From contig VSNM01000008.1 in the NCBI GenBank assembly GCA_009774245.1, forward strand, positions 6,255 to 70,254: a stretch of DNA of 64,000 nt, given 5' to 3'. Below the pieces are notes generated by a model. The model had not been told where the DNA came from, did not search any database, and saw nothing but the letters and a program-made list of their open reading frames with translations. The position numbers were made by a program, and so were the translations under genes. Position 1 is the stretch's first letter; each line of letters starts with the position of its first letter. This stretch comes from Lachnospiraceae bacterium (GTDB taxonomy: Bacteria; Bacillota; Clostridia; Lachnospirales; Lachnospiraceae). This document shows, one piece after another, positions 17,245 to 26,301 of the stretch.

Positions 17245-17466
17245 CTACTTAAATACTCCCTTTAAGGCGCCCGCGACTTTTGACACATCGTCCATGGTCA
17301 GTTTCGCCTTCACGCCGTCGATGATCTTCATGACGATATCATCAGGCAGATCGACGCCGATCAGCTTTTCGATCACCTTTACAGGCTCCTTCTCAAACTG
17401 CTCCTTAATATTTGGATTTTTGGAAATCTCCTCAGTCACCTTATGAATCTGCTCTTTAATATCCAT
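17245..17466 (-). CDS. small leader-peptide-like protein inside the Bce module
   Basis: 73-aa acidic/basic helical protein with no membrane segment or Cys. The stretch NPNIKEQFEKEP (about 17-28) followed by IGVDLPDD (about 36-43) resembles the leader part of NHLP/Nif11-type peptide precursors (a DP-rich helix, then a G-x-x-LP motif). I do not recognise the protein itself and see no core peptide or modification enzyme nearby, so a role as precursor, adaptor or sensor of the Bce system is only inference. It has its own promoter and AGGGAGG. Confidence 0.75.
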   Translation of the reverse strand: MDIKEQIHKVTEEISKNPNIKEQFEKEPVKVIEKLIGVDLPDDIVMKIIDGVKAKLTMDDVSKVAGALKGVFK

Positions 17467-17513
17467 TATCTGTTCCTCCCTGTTCCTATTGATATATTTT
17501 TCACAACCCCTTT

Positions 17514-17542
17514 ATTGTACAATACCCTTCGGCAAATTTCAA
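17514..17542 (-). promoter_or_regulatory. promoter of the leader-like protein gene
   Basis: TTGAAA (17537-17542), 17-bp spacer, TACAAT (17514-17519), between the kinase stop and the small gene; this allows expression independent of the kinase. Confidence 0.7.
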
Positions 17543-17554
17543 GAAAATCACGGC

Positions 17555-18691
17555 TCATTCTAAAACCAGAATTTCCATCCGCGTCCCCCTGCCCTGCTCG
17601 GAAGTGATGACAAACTGATGTCCGAGTTTGTCCAGTATCGCCTTGCACAGATAGAGCCCGATTCCCGTAGAGTACTTGTCGGCATGTCCATTGTAACCGG
17701 TGTAGCCCATTTCACACACCCGCGGAAGATCGTCCGCACGGATTCCAATGCCAGTGTCTTCTATTATAATGTGTACAATATGAACTTTATTCGCATCTTC
17801 CCCTGTATCACTTTTCTGCTCATACCAGTGCCTATGTTCCTCTTTTGTCTGCACTTCATAGTTGTTCTCTGTCTGCTGCTGAATCGACGTAAACACCTCG
17901 ATCGTGATGCCGCCCTCCCTCGTGTATTTGACAGCGTTGGACAGAAGCTGGTCGACCACAAAGCCCAGCCACTTCTTATCTGTGACTGCTGTGATGTCCT
18001 GCGGCACATACGTCAGGCGCAGCTGCTTTTGGATAAACAGTCTGGCATACTTGTGAATGGACGGTTTGACCACCTCGTCAAGCAGCACCCGCTCAAACAC
18101 AAAATCATTCGTCTGCGCGCCGAGGCGCGTGTACTGCAATGCCATATCCACATACTGTTCAATGCGGAAAAGCTCATTCTGCTTCTGCCGCACATTTGTG
18201 ACACGCATGTCATTTTTCTCCATATCGTCCGCATCGAGACAGGCACTCATCTCCTCCTGCATCTCCTCGTCAATCAGAAGCTTCAGCGCCGCAATCGGTG
18301 TCTTAATCTGATGTACCCACATGGAATAATATTCCGAAAGCTCCTGCTGCCGGTTCGTCATCTCCTTTTGCAGCCTGTCCTTCTCCTGCATGACCAGGCT
18401 GATACATGCCTGATACTGCCGCTCGTACATATACTCCGGCGCCTTCATCTCCCCTGGCGCCGCCACGATATTTTCCTGCATCTGCTCCAGCAGCCGGAAA
18501 CTTTCGCGATGTCTGCCATAGCCCACCAGCAGCGCCACCACTGCGACAAATCCGCACAGGAGCATTCCGTACCCGATCTCATAAAACGGGATTTTGTTCA
18601 AAAGCATCGTCGCCGTCATCACTAGCGCGATAAACAAAATCACAGCCAGCCATCTAATATTTTCCAAAAAATATGCCTTAAAATTATTCAT
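17555..18691 (-). CDS. BceS-type intramembrane-sensing histidine kinase
   Basis: About 378 aa. Two closely spaced membrane helices near the N-terminus with almost no extracellular loop are typical of kinases that take their signal from a BceAB transporter. The phospho-acceptor region is WVHQIKTPIAALKLL, and the ATPase domain has a degenerate N box and the G boxes DTGIGI and GIGLYL. The start at 18691 has GGGGA upstream; 18703 or 18718 are possible. It follows the regulator gene by 45 bp. Confidence 0.9.
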   Translation of the reverse strand: MNNFKAYFLENIRWLAVILFIALVMTATMLLNKIPFYEIGYGMLLCGFVAVVALLVGYGRHRESFRLLEQMQENIVAAPGEMKAPEYMYERQYQACISLVMQEKDRLQKEMTNRQQELSEYYSMWVHQIKTPIAALKLLIDEEMQEEMSACLDADDMEKNDMRVTNVRQKQNELFRIEQYVDMALQYTRLGAQTNDFVFERVLLDEVVKPSIHKYARLFIQKQLRLTYVPQDITAVTDKKWLGFVVDQLLSNAVKYTREGGITIEVFTSIQQQTENNYEVQTKEEHRHWYEQKSDTGEDANKVHIVHIIIEDTGIGIRADDLPRVCEMGYTGYNGHADKYSTGIGLYLCKAILDKLGHQFVITSEQGRGTRMEILVLE

Positions 18692-18736
18692 TTGTGTCCC
18701 CATGATTCCAACCAGCAAAATATTTGTAATGCCGCG

Positions 18737-19408
18737 TTATCCCATGCGGTACCCGATGCCCTTTTTGGTCTGGATAAAGTCCACCAGTCCCGCACCCTCC
18801 AGTTTCTTTCGCAGCCGATTTACATTTACCGACAGCGTATTTTCATCGATATAGCTGTCACTCTCCCACAGCCTTGTCATCAGCGTGTCCCTCGCCACAA
18901 CCTTTTCCTTGTTCTCCATAAGCACCTGCAGAATGCGCAGCTCATTCTTGGTGAGTTCCAGTTTCTCCTTCCCGTATGTCAGCGTCGCCTCCGTCAGGTT
19001 CAGCATGACACCCCTGTGCTCCAGAACCGTACTCTGACTCACAAAGTCATAGCTCCTGCGCAGCATCGCCTGAATCTTGACTGTCAGCACGTCCAGGTCA
19101 AACGGTTTTGCGATGAAATCATCTCCGCCCATATTCACCGCCATGACGATGTTCATATTGTCAGCTGCCGAGGATAAAAAGATAATCGGCACCTTGGAAA
19201 CTTTTCGGATCTCACTGCACCAGTGATAACCATTAAAAAATGGCAGCTTGATATCCATAAGCACCAGCTGCGGCGACGCACTCACATACTCCGCCATGAC
19301 ATTTGAGAAATTACCCGCGCAGATCACCTCATACTTCCAGCTCTCCAGATGGCGCTTCAGGCTGCCCGCTATCATATCATCATCTTCTACTATAAAAATC
19401 CTGTACAT
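18737..19408 (-). CDS. BceR-type OmpR-family response regulator
   Basis: 223 aa. The receiver domain begins MYRIFIVEDDDM, has the phospho-acceptor Asp in VLMDIKLPFFNGY, and a conserved Lys in IAKPFD. The C-terminal winged helix has ENTLSVNVNRLRKKL and ends GIGYRMG. The start at 19408 matches the family N-terminus; an upstream in-frame extension to 19465 is not family-like. It likely activates the bceAB promoter through the CTTACA sites. Confidence 0.93.
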   Translation of the reverse strand: MYRIFIVEDDDMIAGSLKRHLESWKYEVICAGNFSNVMAEYVSASPQLVLMDIKLPFFNGYHWCSEIRKVSKVPIIFLSSAADNMNIVMAVNMGGDDFIAKPFDLDVLTVKIQAMLRRSYDFVSQSTVLEHRGVMLNLTEATLTYGKEKLELTKNELRILQVLMENKEKVVARDTLMTRLWESDSYIDENTLSVNVNRLRKKLEGAGLVDFIQTKKGIGYRMG

Positions 19409-19503
19409 TGTTTTACAACTCATCTCCCAACAATCGTGCAAGGGAATCAGGCCAGAGTATGGCAAACGTTACAATTCCCATCCCGTTATTATTTAACAAC
19501 AAT

Positions 19504-21210
19504 TTAGGCTCTTTGGCAAACAACCCTGCAGCTTTTTTTGTAACATGCCACAGCGTATGTGTAAATCGTCTCCATGCACTCCTGCTGTAAAAAATCGACA
19601 TATTTTTTATCATCAATCTGCTGCAGCGCCTCGTCACAGGCAGCATCAAAGGCACCGTCCTCAGCGTATTTGAGCTCGATCGCACAGCCAATCCTGTCGT
19701 CCGGCACCATCAGCAGGATATCGCAGTAGCCAAGCCCGGATTCCTGGTTCGACCGGATTGCCCACCCACTGTCGCACTGCAGAATGCCAAGCAGCATTCC
19801 ATGATAAAAGTTCTCTTTCATCTCTTTTTTGACAAAGGTATCCCGTATGCTGATCGTCCGGCTCATGTATGAGTTGAAGAGCTCCTCGATTTTCGGGGCG
19901 TCTCCCGTCCTGACAGCCTTACAGAATGCCTGCCATTTCGGAACATCCCTGCGGACGTTGACATTGTACCATGACTGAATCTTATCACGGTAGATCTGCA
20001 AGACCTCCTTGTTGGGAATGACAATCCGGTGAAGGTCACTGTCTGTCTCCCCGGCAGCCTTGGTCAGATAACCCGCTGCGTAGAGCACACTCCAGAGATA
20101 CGCTTCCCTGACCGTGATATCCTCATCGTCAAGATCGGTATAGGTCAGTTCCGGTATGATGCGCTGCTCGACCGCCTCGCCGGAGATCAGGCGCTCAATC
20201 TGTCCCTTTGCCGTCTCAGACGCCATGGAGAGGATATCCTGTATGATGTAGTTGCTGCTGCTGTTTGCCCAGAAAGCCTCTGGTCTGTGCTTCTTGTCCG
20301 CGAGCAGCTTTTTGCAATAGTTGATCACATCCCATGGACAATAAATTTCCTGTTTCCCAAAGCAATAACCATCATACCATTCCTTGATTTTCTCATAGGA
20401 CGCATCCAGTTCATAGTACTTTAAGAGCTCTCTAACCTCGGCATCTGTAAACCCAAAATACTGTGCAAAACTGATATCCGAGACAGTATCCACATTAAAG
20501 TTATTTAAACCAGTAAAAATACTTTCCCTTGCGATACGTAGACAGCCTGTGATTACCGCCACCTGGAGATAATCATTTGACTTTAACGCACTACCAAAAA
20601 AAGCCCTGATATAACCAACCATATCTTTGTAGTAACCATTTTGGTACGCCTTATCAAGCGGCACATCGTACTCATCAATTAAAATGATCACCTTCTGACC
20701 AAAGTGCTTATACAACAACTCTGAAAATGCAGCGAGACTTTCCTCCTGTGTCTCCTCATCGAGATTGGAACTGCAAAAAGTTTTCATGTAGTCCTTATCA
20801 ACCTCCGATAGTTTGTCACTGTCAATCAAAAATTGAAGCCTCCGCGCTTCTCGCCTGATAATCCCACTCATTTTCTTCACCGCAGATTCGTAGGTTGGTC
20901 CATCTACATCTTTTAAAGAAACAGAAATAACCGGAAATTTCCCCATATAATTCTCGCAGAGCGTCTTTTCCTGCATAATCTCAAGACCTTCAAAATAAGA
21001 CGCGTCCGCCCCAATCTCAAAAAAAGCTCTGAGCATATCCATATTCAAAGTTTTCCCAAAACGGCGTGGTCTTGTAAACAGATTCACTTCCCCCCACGAT
21101 TGAATCAAATCCCGTATCATACCTGTCTTATCAATATAATAGTAATCTTCTTCGCGAAGCTTTTTAAAGCGATCAACCCCAATCGGCAGCTTTTTCTTCA
21201 AAAAATCCAT
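19504..21210 (-). CDS. AAA-ATPase-like protein with C-terminal PD-(D/E)XK nuclease-like domain
   Basis: 568-aa protein of the large family (AAA-ATPase_like plus DUF1703) that is abundant in gut Clostridia and Bacteroides. N-terminal family signature: LPIGVDRFKKLREEDYYYIDKT, then FTRPRRFGKTLNMDML (degenerate P-loop) and IILIDEYDVPLDKA (Walker B). The C-terminal region has GLGYCDILLMVP and AIELKY, which fit a PD-(D/E)XK core. Function is unknown. The start at 21210 has GGAGGG; the reading frame upstream to 21537 lacks similarity and overlaps other signals. Confidence 0.85.
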   Translation of the reverse strand: MDFLKKKLPIGVDRFKKLREEDYYYIDKTGMIRDLIQSWGEVNLFTRPRRFGKTLNMDMLRAFFEIGADASYFEGLEIMQEKTLCENYMGKFPVISVSLKDVDGPTYESAVKKMSGIIRREARRLQFLIDSDKLSEVDKDYMKTFCSSNLDEETQEESLAAFSELLYKHFGQKVIILIDEYDVPLDKAYQNGYYKDMVGYIRAFFGSALKSNDYLQVAVITGCLRIARESIFTGLNNFNVDTVSDISFAQYFGFTDAEVRELLKYYELDASYEKIKEWYDGYCFGKQEIYCPWDVINYCKKLLADKKHRPEAFWANSSSNYIIQDILSMASETAKGQIERLISGEAVEQRIIPELTYTDLDDEDITVREAYLWSVLYAAGYLTKAAGETDSDLHRIVIPNKEVLQIYRDKIQSWYNVNVRRDVPKWQAFCKAVRTGDAPKIEELFNSYMSRTISIRDTFVKKEMKENFYHGMLLGILQCDSGWAIRSNQESGLGYCDILLMVPDDRIGCAIELKYAEDGAFDAACDEALQQIDDKKYVDFLQQECMETIYTYAVACYKKSCRVVCQRA

Positions 21211-21250
21211 AACAGCCCTCCATGTCTCCCAAAATCTTTCTATTGACAAC

Positions 21251-21259
21251 AGTATAGCA
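21251..21259 (-). promoter_or_regulatory. extended -10 promoter element
   Basis: TGC-TATACT extended -10 about 40 bp upstream of the AAA-like gene start; there is no clear -35. Confidence 0.45.
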
Positions 21260-21406
21260 CAGCCCCGCACAAATATGATACCACCTTTTATCAAAAAAAA
21301 AAAAATAATGTAAGATTCCCCGTTCTTAAAACGGATTATATTATATATGGAAAGACTATCTATATATAAACACGTACAAAAGGATTGAAAGAAAGACAGG
21401 AACATT

Positions 21407-21463
21407 ATGAAAGCAAATGAAACAAATTTTATCGCGCTTATCAGACAAAAGCGCGAGGAAGGT
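21407..21463 (+). pseudogene. possible remnant of a sigma-factor gene 5' end
   Basis: A ribosome binding site (GACAGGAAC) and ATG are followed by 19 codons reading MKANETNFIALIRQKREEG, which resembles the N-terminus of short ECF-like sigma factors common in Lachnospiraceae (a conserved NFI-x-LI start). Similarity stops abruptly where the cdaR terminator begins. The preceding region is AT-rich and carries a run of 13 A (21293-21305). It could be chance. Confidence 0.35.
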
Positions 21464-21469
21464 AAAAAA

Positions 21470-21511
21470 CTGTTCCCCCGCCCTCTCTTGTGTATTATGG
21501 CGGGGGAACAG
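21470..21511 (-). terminator. terminator of the CdaR-family gene
   Basis: Perfect 13-bp stem CTGTTCCCCCGCC/GGCGGGGGAACAG, 16-nt loop, then TTTTTT on the minus strand, starting 10 bp after the stop codon. Confidence 0.92.
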
Positions 21512-21520
21512 CAGTCCTTC

Positions 21521-22606
21521 CTATTCCAGCGAATCAATATATTTCATATAATTTACAACCATCAGCGCGATCTTAAACGTCAGCGCGTCATCAAATTTCC
21601 TGATGTCAAGTCCTGTGGACTGATGCAGCTTCTCAATCCTGTAGACCAGCGTATTGCGGTGTACATAGAGCTGCCGCGAAGTCTCTGATACATTGAGATT
21701 GTTGTCAAAAAACTTCTGCACCGTTGTCAGGATCTCATCGTCCAGATCATCGGGAATATTGTCGCCAAAAATTTCCTTCATAAAAATGCGGCACAGATTA
21801 ATCGGAAGCTGATAGATCAGCCGCCCTATTCCCAGTGTATTGTAGGCACTGATTGACTTTTCCATGTAGAAGATCATGCCCACATCGCGCGCCATCTTTG
21901 CCTCCTTATAGGACTTGGACACCTCCTTGAGCTCAGAGACAATCGTACCATAGGATACTTTTGTGATCAGCATCGCTTCCGCATTGAGCATATCCACAAT
22001 GACCTGCGCTGTCTGCTCTACCTCCTCATAAGCATCCAATGAGCTGACTTCCTTGATCAAAATAATGTTCTTCTGTTCCACAGCAGTCAGATAGCACCCT
22101 GTCTGCCCCTCAAAGATATTCTTTAACATCTCCATGGAAATGTTATCCTTGTCATTTTGCGCCTCAATCAGATACACGACGCGCGGTACTTCCGATATAA
22201 TGTGAAGCTTCTTGGCGCGGTTATAGATATCAACCAGCAACAGATTGTCCAGGAGGAGATTCTGAAAGAAATTGTTCTTGTCAAAATGTTCCTTGTAGGC
22301 AATCACCAGATTTTGTATCTGACTTACGGCCACCTTTCCGATCATGTAAGCGTCCGCCCCTGTCCCTTTTGCGATCAGCACATAGAGCACATCACCGTCC
22401 TCGAGAACCTTCAGCATATGATATCCGCCTACAATCTGGCTATCAGCCGGTGAAGTGACAAAATTTTTCACCAGCTCCTCTGATACATTTCTGTTGTCAA
22501 AAGTCGTTGCCACTGTAATTCCTTCCATATCGATCACACACAAATCAATCTTCGTAATCGCCTTTAGCTCGTCAATACTTGTCTGAATTACCTGGTTTGA
22601 AATCAC
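21521..22606 (-). CDS. CdaR/PucR-family transcriptional regulator
   Basis: 361 aa. An N-terminal sugar-diacid-recognition-like domain (about 1-120: CVIDMEGITVATTF and GGYHMLKVLEDGDVLYVLI) is followed by a GGDEF-like linker domain and a C-terminal PucR-type helix-turn-helix (NVSETSRQLYVHRNTLVYRIEKL, about 305-327). Members control carbohydrate uptake; the adjacent MsmX-type ATPase gene is a candidate target. Start is GTG at 22606 with AGGAGG. It is flanked by terminators on both sides, so it is monocistronic. Confidence 0.85.
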   Translation of the reverse strand: MISNQVIQTSIDELKAITKIDLCVIDMEGITVATTFDNRNVSEELVKNFVTSPADSQIVGGYHMLKVLEDGDVLYVLIAKGTGADAYMIGKVAVSQIQNLVIAYKEHFDKNNFFQNLLLDNLLLVDIYNRAKKLHIISEVPRVVYLIEAQNDKDNISMEMLKNIFEGQTGCYLTAVEQKNIILIKEVSSLDAYEEVEQTAQVIVDMLNAEAMLITKVSYGTIVSELKEVSKSYKEAKMARDVGMIFYMEKSISAYNTLGIGRLIYQLPINLCRIFMKEIFGDNIPDDLDDEILTTVQKFFDNNLNVSETSRQLYVHRNTLVYRIEKLHQSTGLDIRKFDDALTFKIALMVVNYMKYIDSLE

Positions 22607-22645
22607 TGTTAACGTCCTCCTATTTCGTTCTAATTTGTTTGTGGT

Positions 22646-22675
22646 AAAAAACCCGGGTGAAAGGCTTCACCCGGG
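22646..22675 (-). terminator. terminator of the msmX-like gene
   Basis: 10-bp stem CCCGGGTGAA/TTCACCCGGG followed by TTTTTT on the minus strand, 40 bp after the stop codon. Confidence 0.92.
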
Positions 22676-22715
22676 CTTTATGCATATACACAGCTCAATC
22701 ACTAATAACTAATAA

Positions 22716-23828
22716 CTAATTGGTAATAATCTTCTCTGTCTCTTTGTCAAATACATGAATCTTTTCGATATCAATTGCAAACTTAACCTTATCACCAGGT
22801 CTTGCAGTTGTTCTGGGATCAACTCTCGCTGTGATAGGGAACTCTGCCAAATCAGCATATAAGAATACTTCTGCACCAAGCAACTCGTATACACGAATTG
22901 TTGTCTCAAATGTGCTGTCTGACTTTGCCTCTACCATCATCTGTGAGTCATAAATATCCTCCGGTCTGATACCAAATGTAACTGTCTTTCCGCTATAGCC
23001 GCCTTCAATGAGCTTCTTAGACTTTGCGGGAGGAAGAGGAATGGAAAGTCCTGCAACCTTTAAGTACGCTGTATCACCCTTTACATCTACTGTAGCGTCG
23101 ATAAAGTTCATCTGAGGAGAGCCCATGAATCCTGCCACGAACAGGTTCTGCGGCTTCTCATACAGGTTCTGCGGTGTATCTACCTGCTGAACGATACCGT
23201 CCTTCATAACTACGATACGGGTACCAAGTGTCATAGCCTCTGTCTGGTCATGTGTAACGTAGATGATTGTTGTGCCCAGTCTCTGATGAAGCTTTGCGAT
23301 CTCAATACGCATCTGTACACGAAGCTTTGCATCCAAGTTGGAAAGAGGCTCATCCATCAGGAACACCTTAGGATTACGCACGATTGCACGTCCCATGGCA
23401 ACACGCTGTCTCTGACCACCTGACAAAGCCTTCGGCTTTCTGTCAAGGAGTGCTGTCAGGTCAAGGATCTTAGCTGCTTCCTTAACCATCTTATCGATTT
23501 CATTCTTCGGAACTTTTCTTAATTTAAGACCAAATGCCATATTGTCATACACTGACATATGAGGATACAGAGCGTAGTTCTGGAATACCATCGCGATATC
23601 TCTGTCCTTCGGCTCAACATCATTTACAACTCTGTCGCCAATCTTCAACTCGCCGGAAGAAATGTCCTCAAGCCCCGCGATCATACGGAGTGTTGTTGAT
23701 TTACCACAACCTGAAGGTCCTACGAAAATGATGAACTCTTTGTCGGCAATCTCGAGGTTAAAATTCTTAACAGCCTCGAAACCATTTGGGTATACTTTAC
23801 AAACATTTTTTAAAGATAAACTCGCCAT
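22716..23828 (-). CDS. msmX: MsmX/UgpC-type sugar ABC transporter ATP-binding protein
   Basis: 370 aa. Walker A VGPSGCGKST, signature LSGGQRQRVAMGRAI, Walker B VFLMDEPLSNLDAKLR, switch His in YVTHDQTEAM, and a C-terminal OB-like TOBE domain (about 240-370). This multitasking type energises several oligosaccharide importers and is often encoded away from them, as here. Codon use is noticeably more biased than in its neighbours, suggesting high expression. GGGAGG precedes the ATG. The 259-bp leader region contains an 8-bp inverted repeat GTTGAAAG/CTTTCAAC (23862-23896). Confidence 0.93.
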   Translation of the reverse strand: MASLSLKNVCKVYPNGFEAVKNFNLEIADKEFIIFVGPSGCGKSTTLRMIAGLEDISSGELKIGDRVVNDVEPKDRDIAMVFQNYALYPHMSVYDNMAFGLKLRKVPKNEIDKMVKEAAKILDLTALLDRKPKALSGGQRQRVAMGRAIVRNPKVFLMDEPLSNLDAKLRVQMRIEIAKLHQRLGTTIIYVTHDQTEAMTLGTRIVVMKDGIVQQVDTPQNLYEKPQNLFVAGFMGSPQMNFIDATVDVKGDTAYLKVAGLSIPLPPAKSKKLIEGGYSGKTVTFGIRPEDIYDSQMMVEAKSDSTFETTIRVYELLGAEVFLYADLAEFPITARVDPRTTARPGDKVKFAIDIEKIHVFDKETEKIITN

Positions 23829-24087
23829 ATTGAAATGCCTCCCGAATTATTGATTTTTTTCGTTGAAAGTAATATGTACTACGGACATCTTTCAACAAGT
23901 TGTTTTTGCATAGTTCAAGTATAGAATAAATCCACCTAAATTGCTATACCATAAATCCACAAAGATTTCTAAATGCTTATGTAACAATTGCTTACAAGTC
24001 ACAAAGCGAACTATATTTTATCATACCTTGTGGACATTTTGTCCAACTAATCCAGCTAATTCTGTACACTTTAACCAATCTCAAAGA

Positions 24088-24873
24088 CTATTCCTGCTCA
24101 TTTGTATTATTTTTCAGGCTACTTTCAGGCACTTCCACAAATTTTCCGTTGCGAAATACCTTCACCATCCTGTTCTCGCGCTCGATACGGTCACTCTCCG
24201 CAAAAATCCCACTGTCACGCTCAGCGTCACCGGCCTCATCCGCGGTCTCCTGGCTCTGGTCTGCAACAAGCGCATCCTCATATTTTTTGAACACGCGCAG
24301 CAGCAAAAATGATTTCAGGTAGATCACAAGCCCAAATGCCAGAAGGATAATCACTGGAAGAGACTGCGGAATAAAATAGAGAACAACCAGTGGCAGCACG
24401 TAGACTGCGACCAGCAGAAACGCCGTCGGCAGGTGCGAGAGTGCCATCAAAAAGGCATTTTTGATCGTGTTTTTGACAGGATTGATAAAGCGCGCCTGGA
24501 GCGGAAACATGAATACCACGCCCATGAGCACCACCACGGTCACTGTCGTCATGGCAATCCGAATCCACTGCGCAAACTCAATCCCGGAGTAGGCCATGAT
24601 TCTGTAATCCGCCACCAATATCCCGAACACAACGAGAAGGATCAGCCAGATCGCCGTCGCCTGCTTAAAGTTCTCCTTAAACGCCTTCCAGAAACCCTTT
24701 ATGATATAGGTTTCCTCATTTTTTACCATCTTGAATCCCATATAATACGCGGCGGAAAAGGAAGCTCCGATCGTAAAGACAGGGATGCTGAACACAAGAA
24801 ACAGGAAATTTAATATCATGATATCTGCAACCTTGTTCAGGAAATTCATCAACGGACTGTCAAGCTTAAACAT
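24088..24873 (-). CDS. YesL-like DUF624 membrane protein
   Basis: 261 aa with about five membrane helices. The N-terminus (LDSPLMNFLNKVADIMILNF and FSIPVFTIGASFSAAYYMGF) is typical of DUF624/YesL. Such genes usually lie with carbohydrate ABC transporters or GH clusters; the biochemical role is not known. The C-terminal 60 residues are charged and cytoplasmic. A sigma-A promoter lies upstream (24937-24965), and GAGAGGAG precedes the ATG. Confidence 0.85.
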   Translation of the reverse strand: MFKLDSPLMNFLNKVADIMILNFLFLVFSIPVFTIGASFSAAYYMGFKMVKNEETYIIKGFWKAFKENFKQATAIWLILLVVFGILVADYRIMAYSGIEFAQWIRIAMTTVTVVVLMGVVFMFPLQARFINPVKNTIKNAFLMALSHLPTAFLLVAVYVLPLVVLYFIPQSLPVIILLAFGLVIYLKSFLLLRVFKKYEDALVADQSQETADEAGDAERDSGIFAESDRIERENRMVKVFRNGKFVEVPESSLKNNTNEQE

Positions 24874-24936
24874 ACTACAATTCTCCTCTCATTCCAGCTC
24901 TTATTTTTCTACAGTTCCTAAAACACCATAAAGAGT

Positions 24937-24965
24937 ATTATAGTTTGTTTTGTGCGGTATTTCAA
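24937..24965 (-). promoter_or_regulatory. promoter of the DUF624 gene
   Basis: TTGAAA (24960-24965), 17-bp spacer, TATAAT (24937-24942). Confidence 0.75.
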
Positions 24966-24977
24966 CAAATAAAGTAT

Positions 24978-25030
24978 TAAATCTTTCTATTTAAAATCTT
25001 TCTATTTGAAATCTTTCTATTTGAAATCTT
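24978..25030. repeat. short tandem repeat, about 3.5 units of 15-16 bp
   Basis: AAATCTTTCTATTT followed by A or G recurs head to tail immediately next to the stop codon of the HD-GYP gene, with the last copy breaking down into the coding end. Confidence 0.85.
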
Positions 25031-26284
25031 TTAATTCAGGCTGGAATATACCTGACTGTAATTGCGCTGCAGCTTCTGGTGCGTCACCAGTGCCATATCC
25101 GCCTTCTGCTTCGCCTTATCCATGATCTCGTCATAATATTTCAGGAACGTATCCGCCACAATGGCATCGTATTTACCGGAAATAATACCATTATTGAGAT
25201 CGTCAACAATCTCCTCCTTGGTGTATGCCTCCCTGTAGGGCTTTGCCTCCATCGCGTTGACAACCTGCTCTGAGATCTGCAGAATCGCCTCCTTCTCCCC
25301 CATCACACTCGCTTTCAGCCCGCGCGGATACCCGCTTCCGTCAAAACGCTCATGATGGCCTGCCGCAATCCGTATGATCTCTTTGGAGAGCTTCTTGTCC
25401 AGCGTCTTTTCCATGATGTCCACATGTGTCTTGATCAGGTTCTTCTCCTCCTCGCTGAGCGTTCTCGGCGCATCCAGCAGTTCCCGGGGAATCGCCAGCA
25501 TCCCGATATCGTGAAGCATCGCCGCATAGTACACTTCATTCTTATCAAGCTCGCTCAGCTTTAACTTTCTGCCAAGCTCGCGGCACACGTAGATCGTCGC
25601 CACGGTCTCGGATACCATCTGTTCCTCCTTGAGCCCGGTACAGTACATGAGCATCTTCAGGTATTTCTCCTTCTCAGTATCCGACAATAGAATGTAATCA
25701 AGACTCTCGCTGTACTCCTCCTTGTAGCTGTTGTCCCTTATTTTTGTGAAAATATCATGCTCCTCCACTGTCCTTGCAAGCAGCTGGCATACTCTGGGAT
25801 CATATTTCGTCCCCGCGTACTTTTCTATCAGTCTGTAATCAAACTTTACCCCAAACGATCTCTGCCATATATCCATAATCTCCGCTACTTTCAGGACTTC
25901 CAGCTCAAAACGGTATCGATAATCCATGTCCTTCGTCTTGCTGTAATCCATATGATGATAGAGAATCATCCTGGACTGTTCCTCCAGCGGAGACAGATAC
26001 CGCAGGAAGAGGTAGCCATATACAGAGTGCGGCATTGAATTTTTTGCCTCAAAGGTCAGCGATTTGCGCACATCATCCGTCTTGTTCGCCCCAATATCGT
26101 GGAGCAGCGCCAGCACCATATAATCCGCGATCTCGTACTTTTCGTATGCCCCCTGTGTCTCCAGCATCTTTGACATGATATAGCTCACCCGCATACTGTG
26201 ATGCGCCATAGTTTTATTCATCAGTCTCACTGTCTCATAGATCAGATCTGCCATATTTCTGCTTGTGATATATTCTACTGCCAT
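25031..26284 (-). CDS. tandem HD / HD-GYP domain protein
   Basis: 417 aa, soluble. An N-terminal HD domain (ALLHDIGANKTDD at about 62-74, later LYHHMDYSK) and a C-terminal HD-GYP domain (AAMLHDIGMLAIP at about 253-265, HHERFDGSGYP at about 309-319) are both visible. HD-GYP domains hydrolyse cyclic dinucleotides, mainly c-di-GMP; with all signature residues kept, activity is likely. No receiver or sensor domain is attached. It is 17 bp downstream of the GNAT gene. Confidence 0.9.
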   Translation of the reverse strand: MAVEYITSRNMADLIYETVRLMNKTMAHHSMRVSYIMSKMLETQGAYEKYEIADYMVLALLHDIGANKTDDVRKSLTFEAKNSMPHSVYGYLFLRYLSPLEEQSRMILYHHMDYSKTKDMDYRYRFELEVLKVAEIMDIWQRSFGVKFDYRLIEKYAGTKYDPRVCQLLARTVEEHDIFTKIRDNSYKEEYSESLDYILLSDTEKEKYLKMLMYCTGLKEEQMVSETVATIYVCRELGRKLKLSELDKNEVYYAAMLHDIGMLAIPRELLDAPRTLSEEEKNLIKTHVDIMEKTLDKKLSKEIIRIAAGHHERFDGSGYPRGLKASVMGEKEAILQISEQVVNAMEAKPYREAYTKEEIVDDLNNGIISGKYDAIVADTFLKYYDEIMDKAKQKADMALVTHQKLQRNYSQVYSSLN

Positions 26285-26301
26285 TTTCCCACCCTCTCTT
26301 A

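Larger units (their letters stand above)
21211..21520. other. intergenic region of 310 bp
   Basis: It holds the promoter of the AAA-like gene, a run of 13 A, an AT-rich stretch, the possible sigma-factor remnant on the plus strand and the cdaR-family terminator. I see no complete gene. Confidence 0.6.

Noticed and set aside
17618..18625. 335-codon plus-strand open frame opposite the sensor kinase
   Set aside because: It is the antisense shadow of a clear kinase gene, has a His/Leu-rich composition, no ribosome site and no recognisable domain.
19504..21210. AAA-ATPase/nuclease-like gene as a mobile element or defence island
   Set aside because: No terminal repeats, integrase, toxin or other defence genes nearby; the family is common as scattered single genes.
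21211..21537. N-terminal extension of the AAA-ATPase-like protein
   Set aside because: Low-complexity, no family similarity, crosses a promoter and a terminator; the start at 21210 has GGAGGG.
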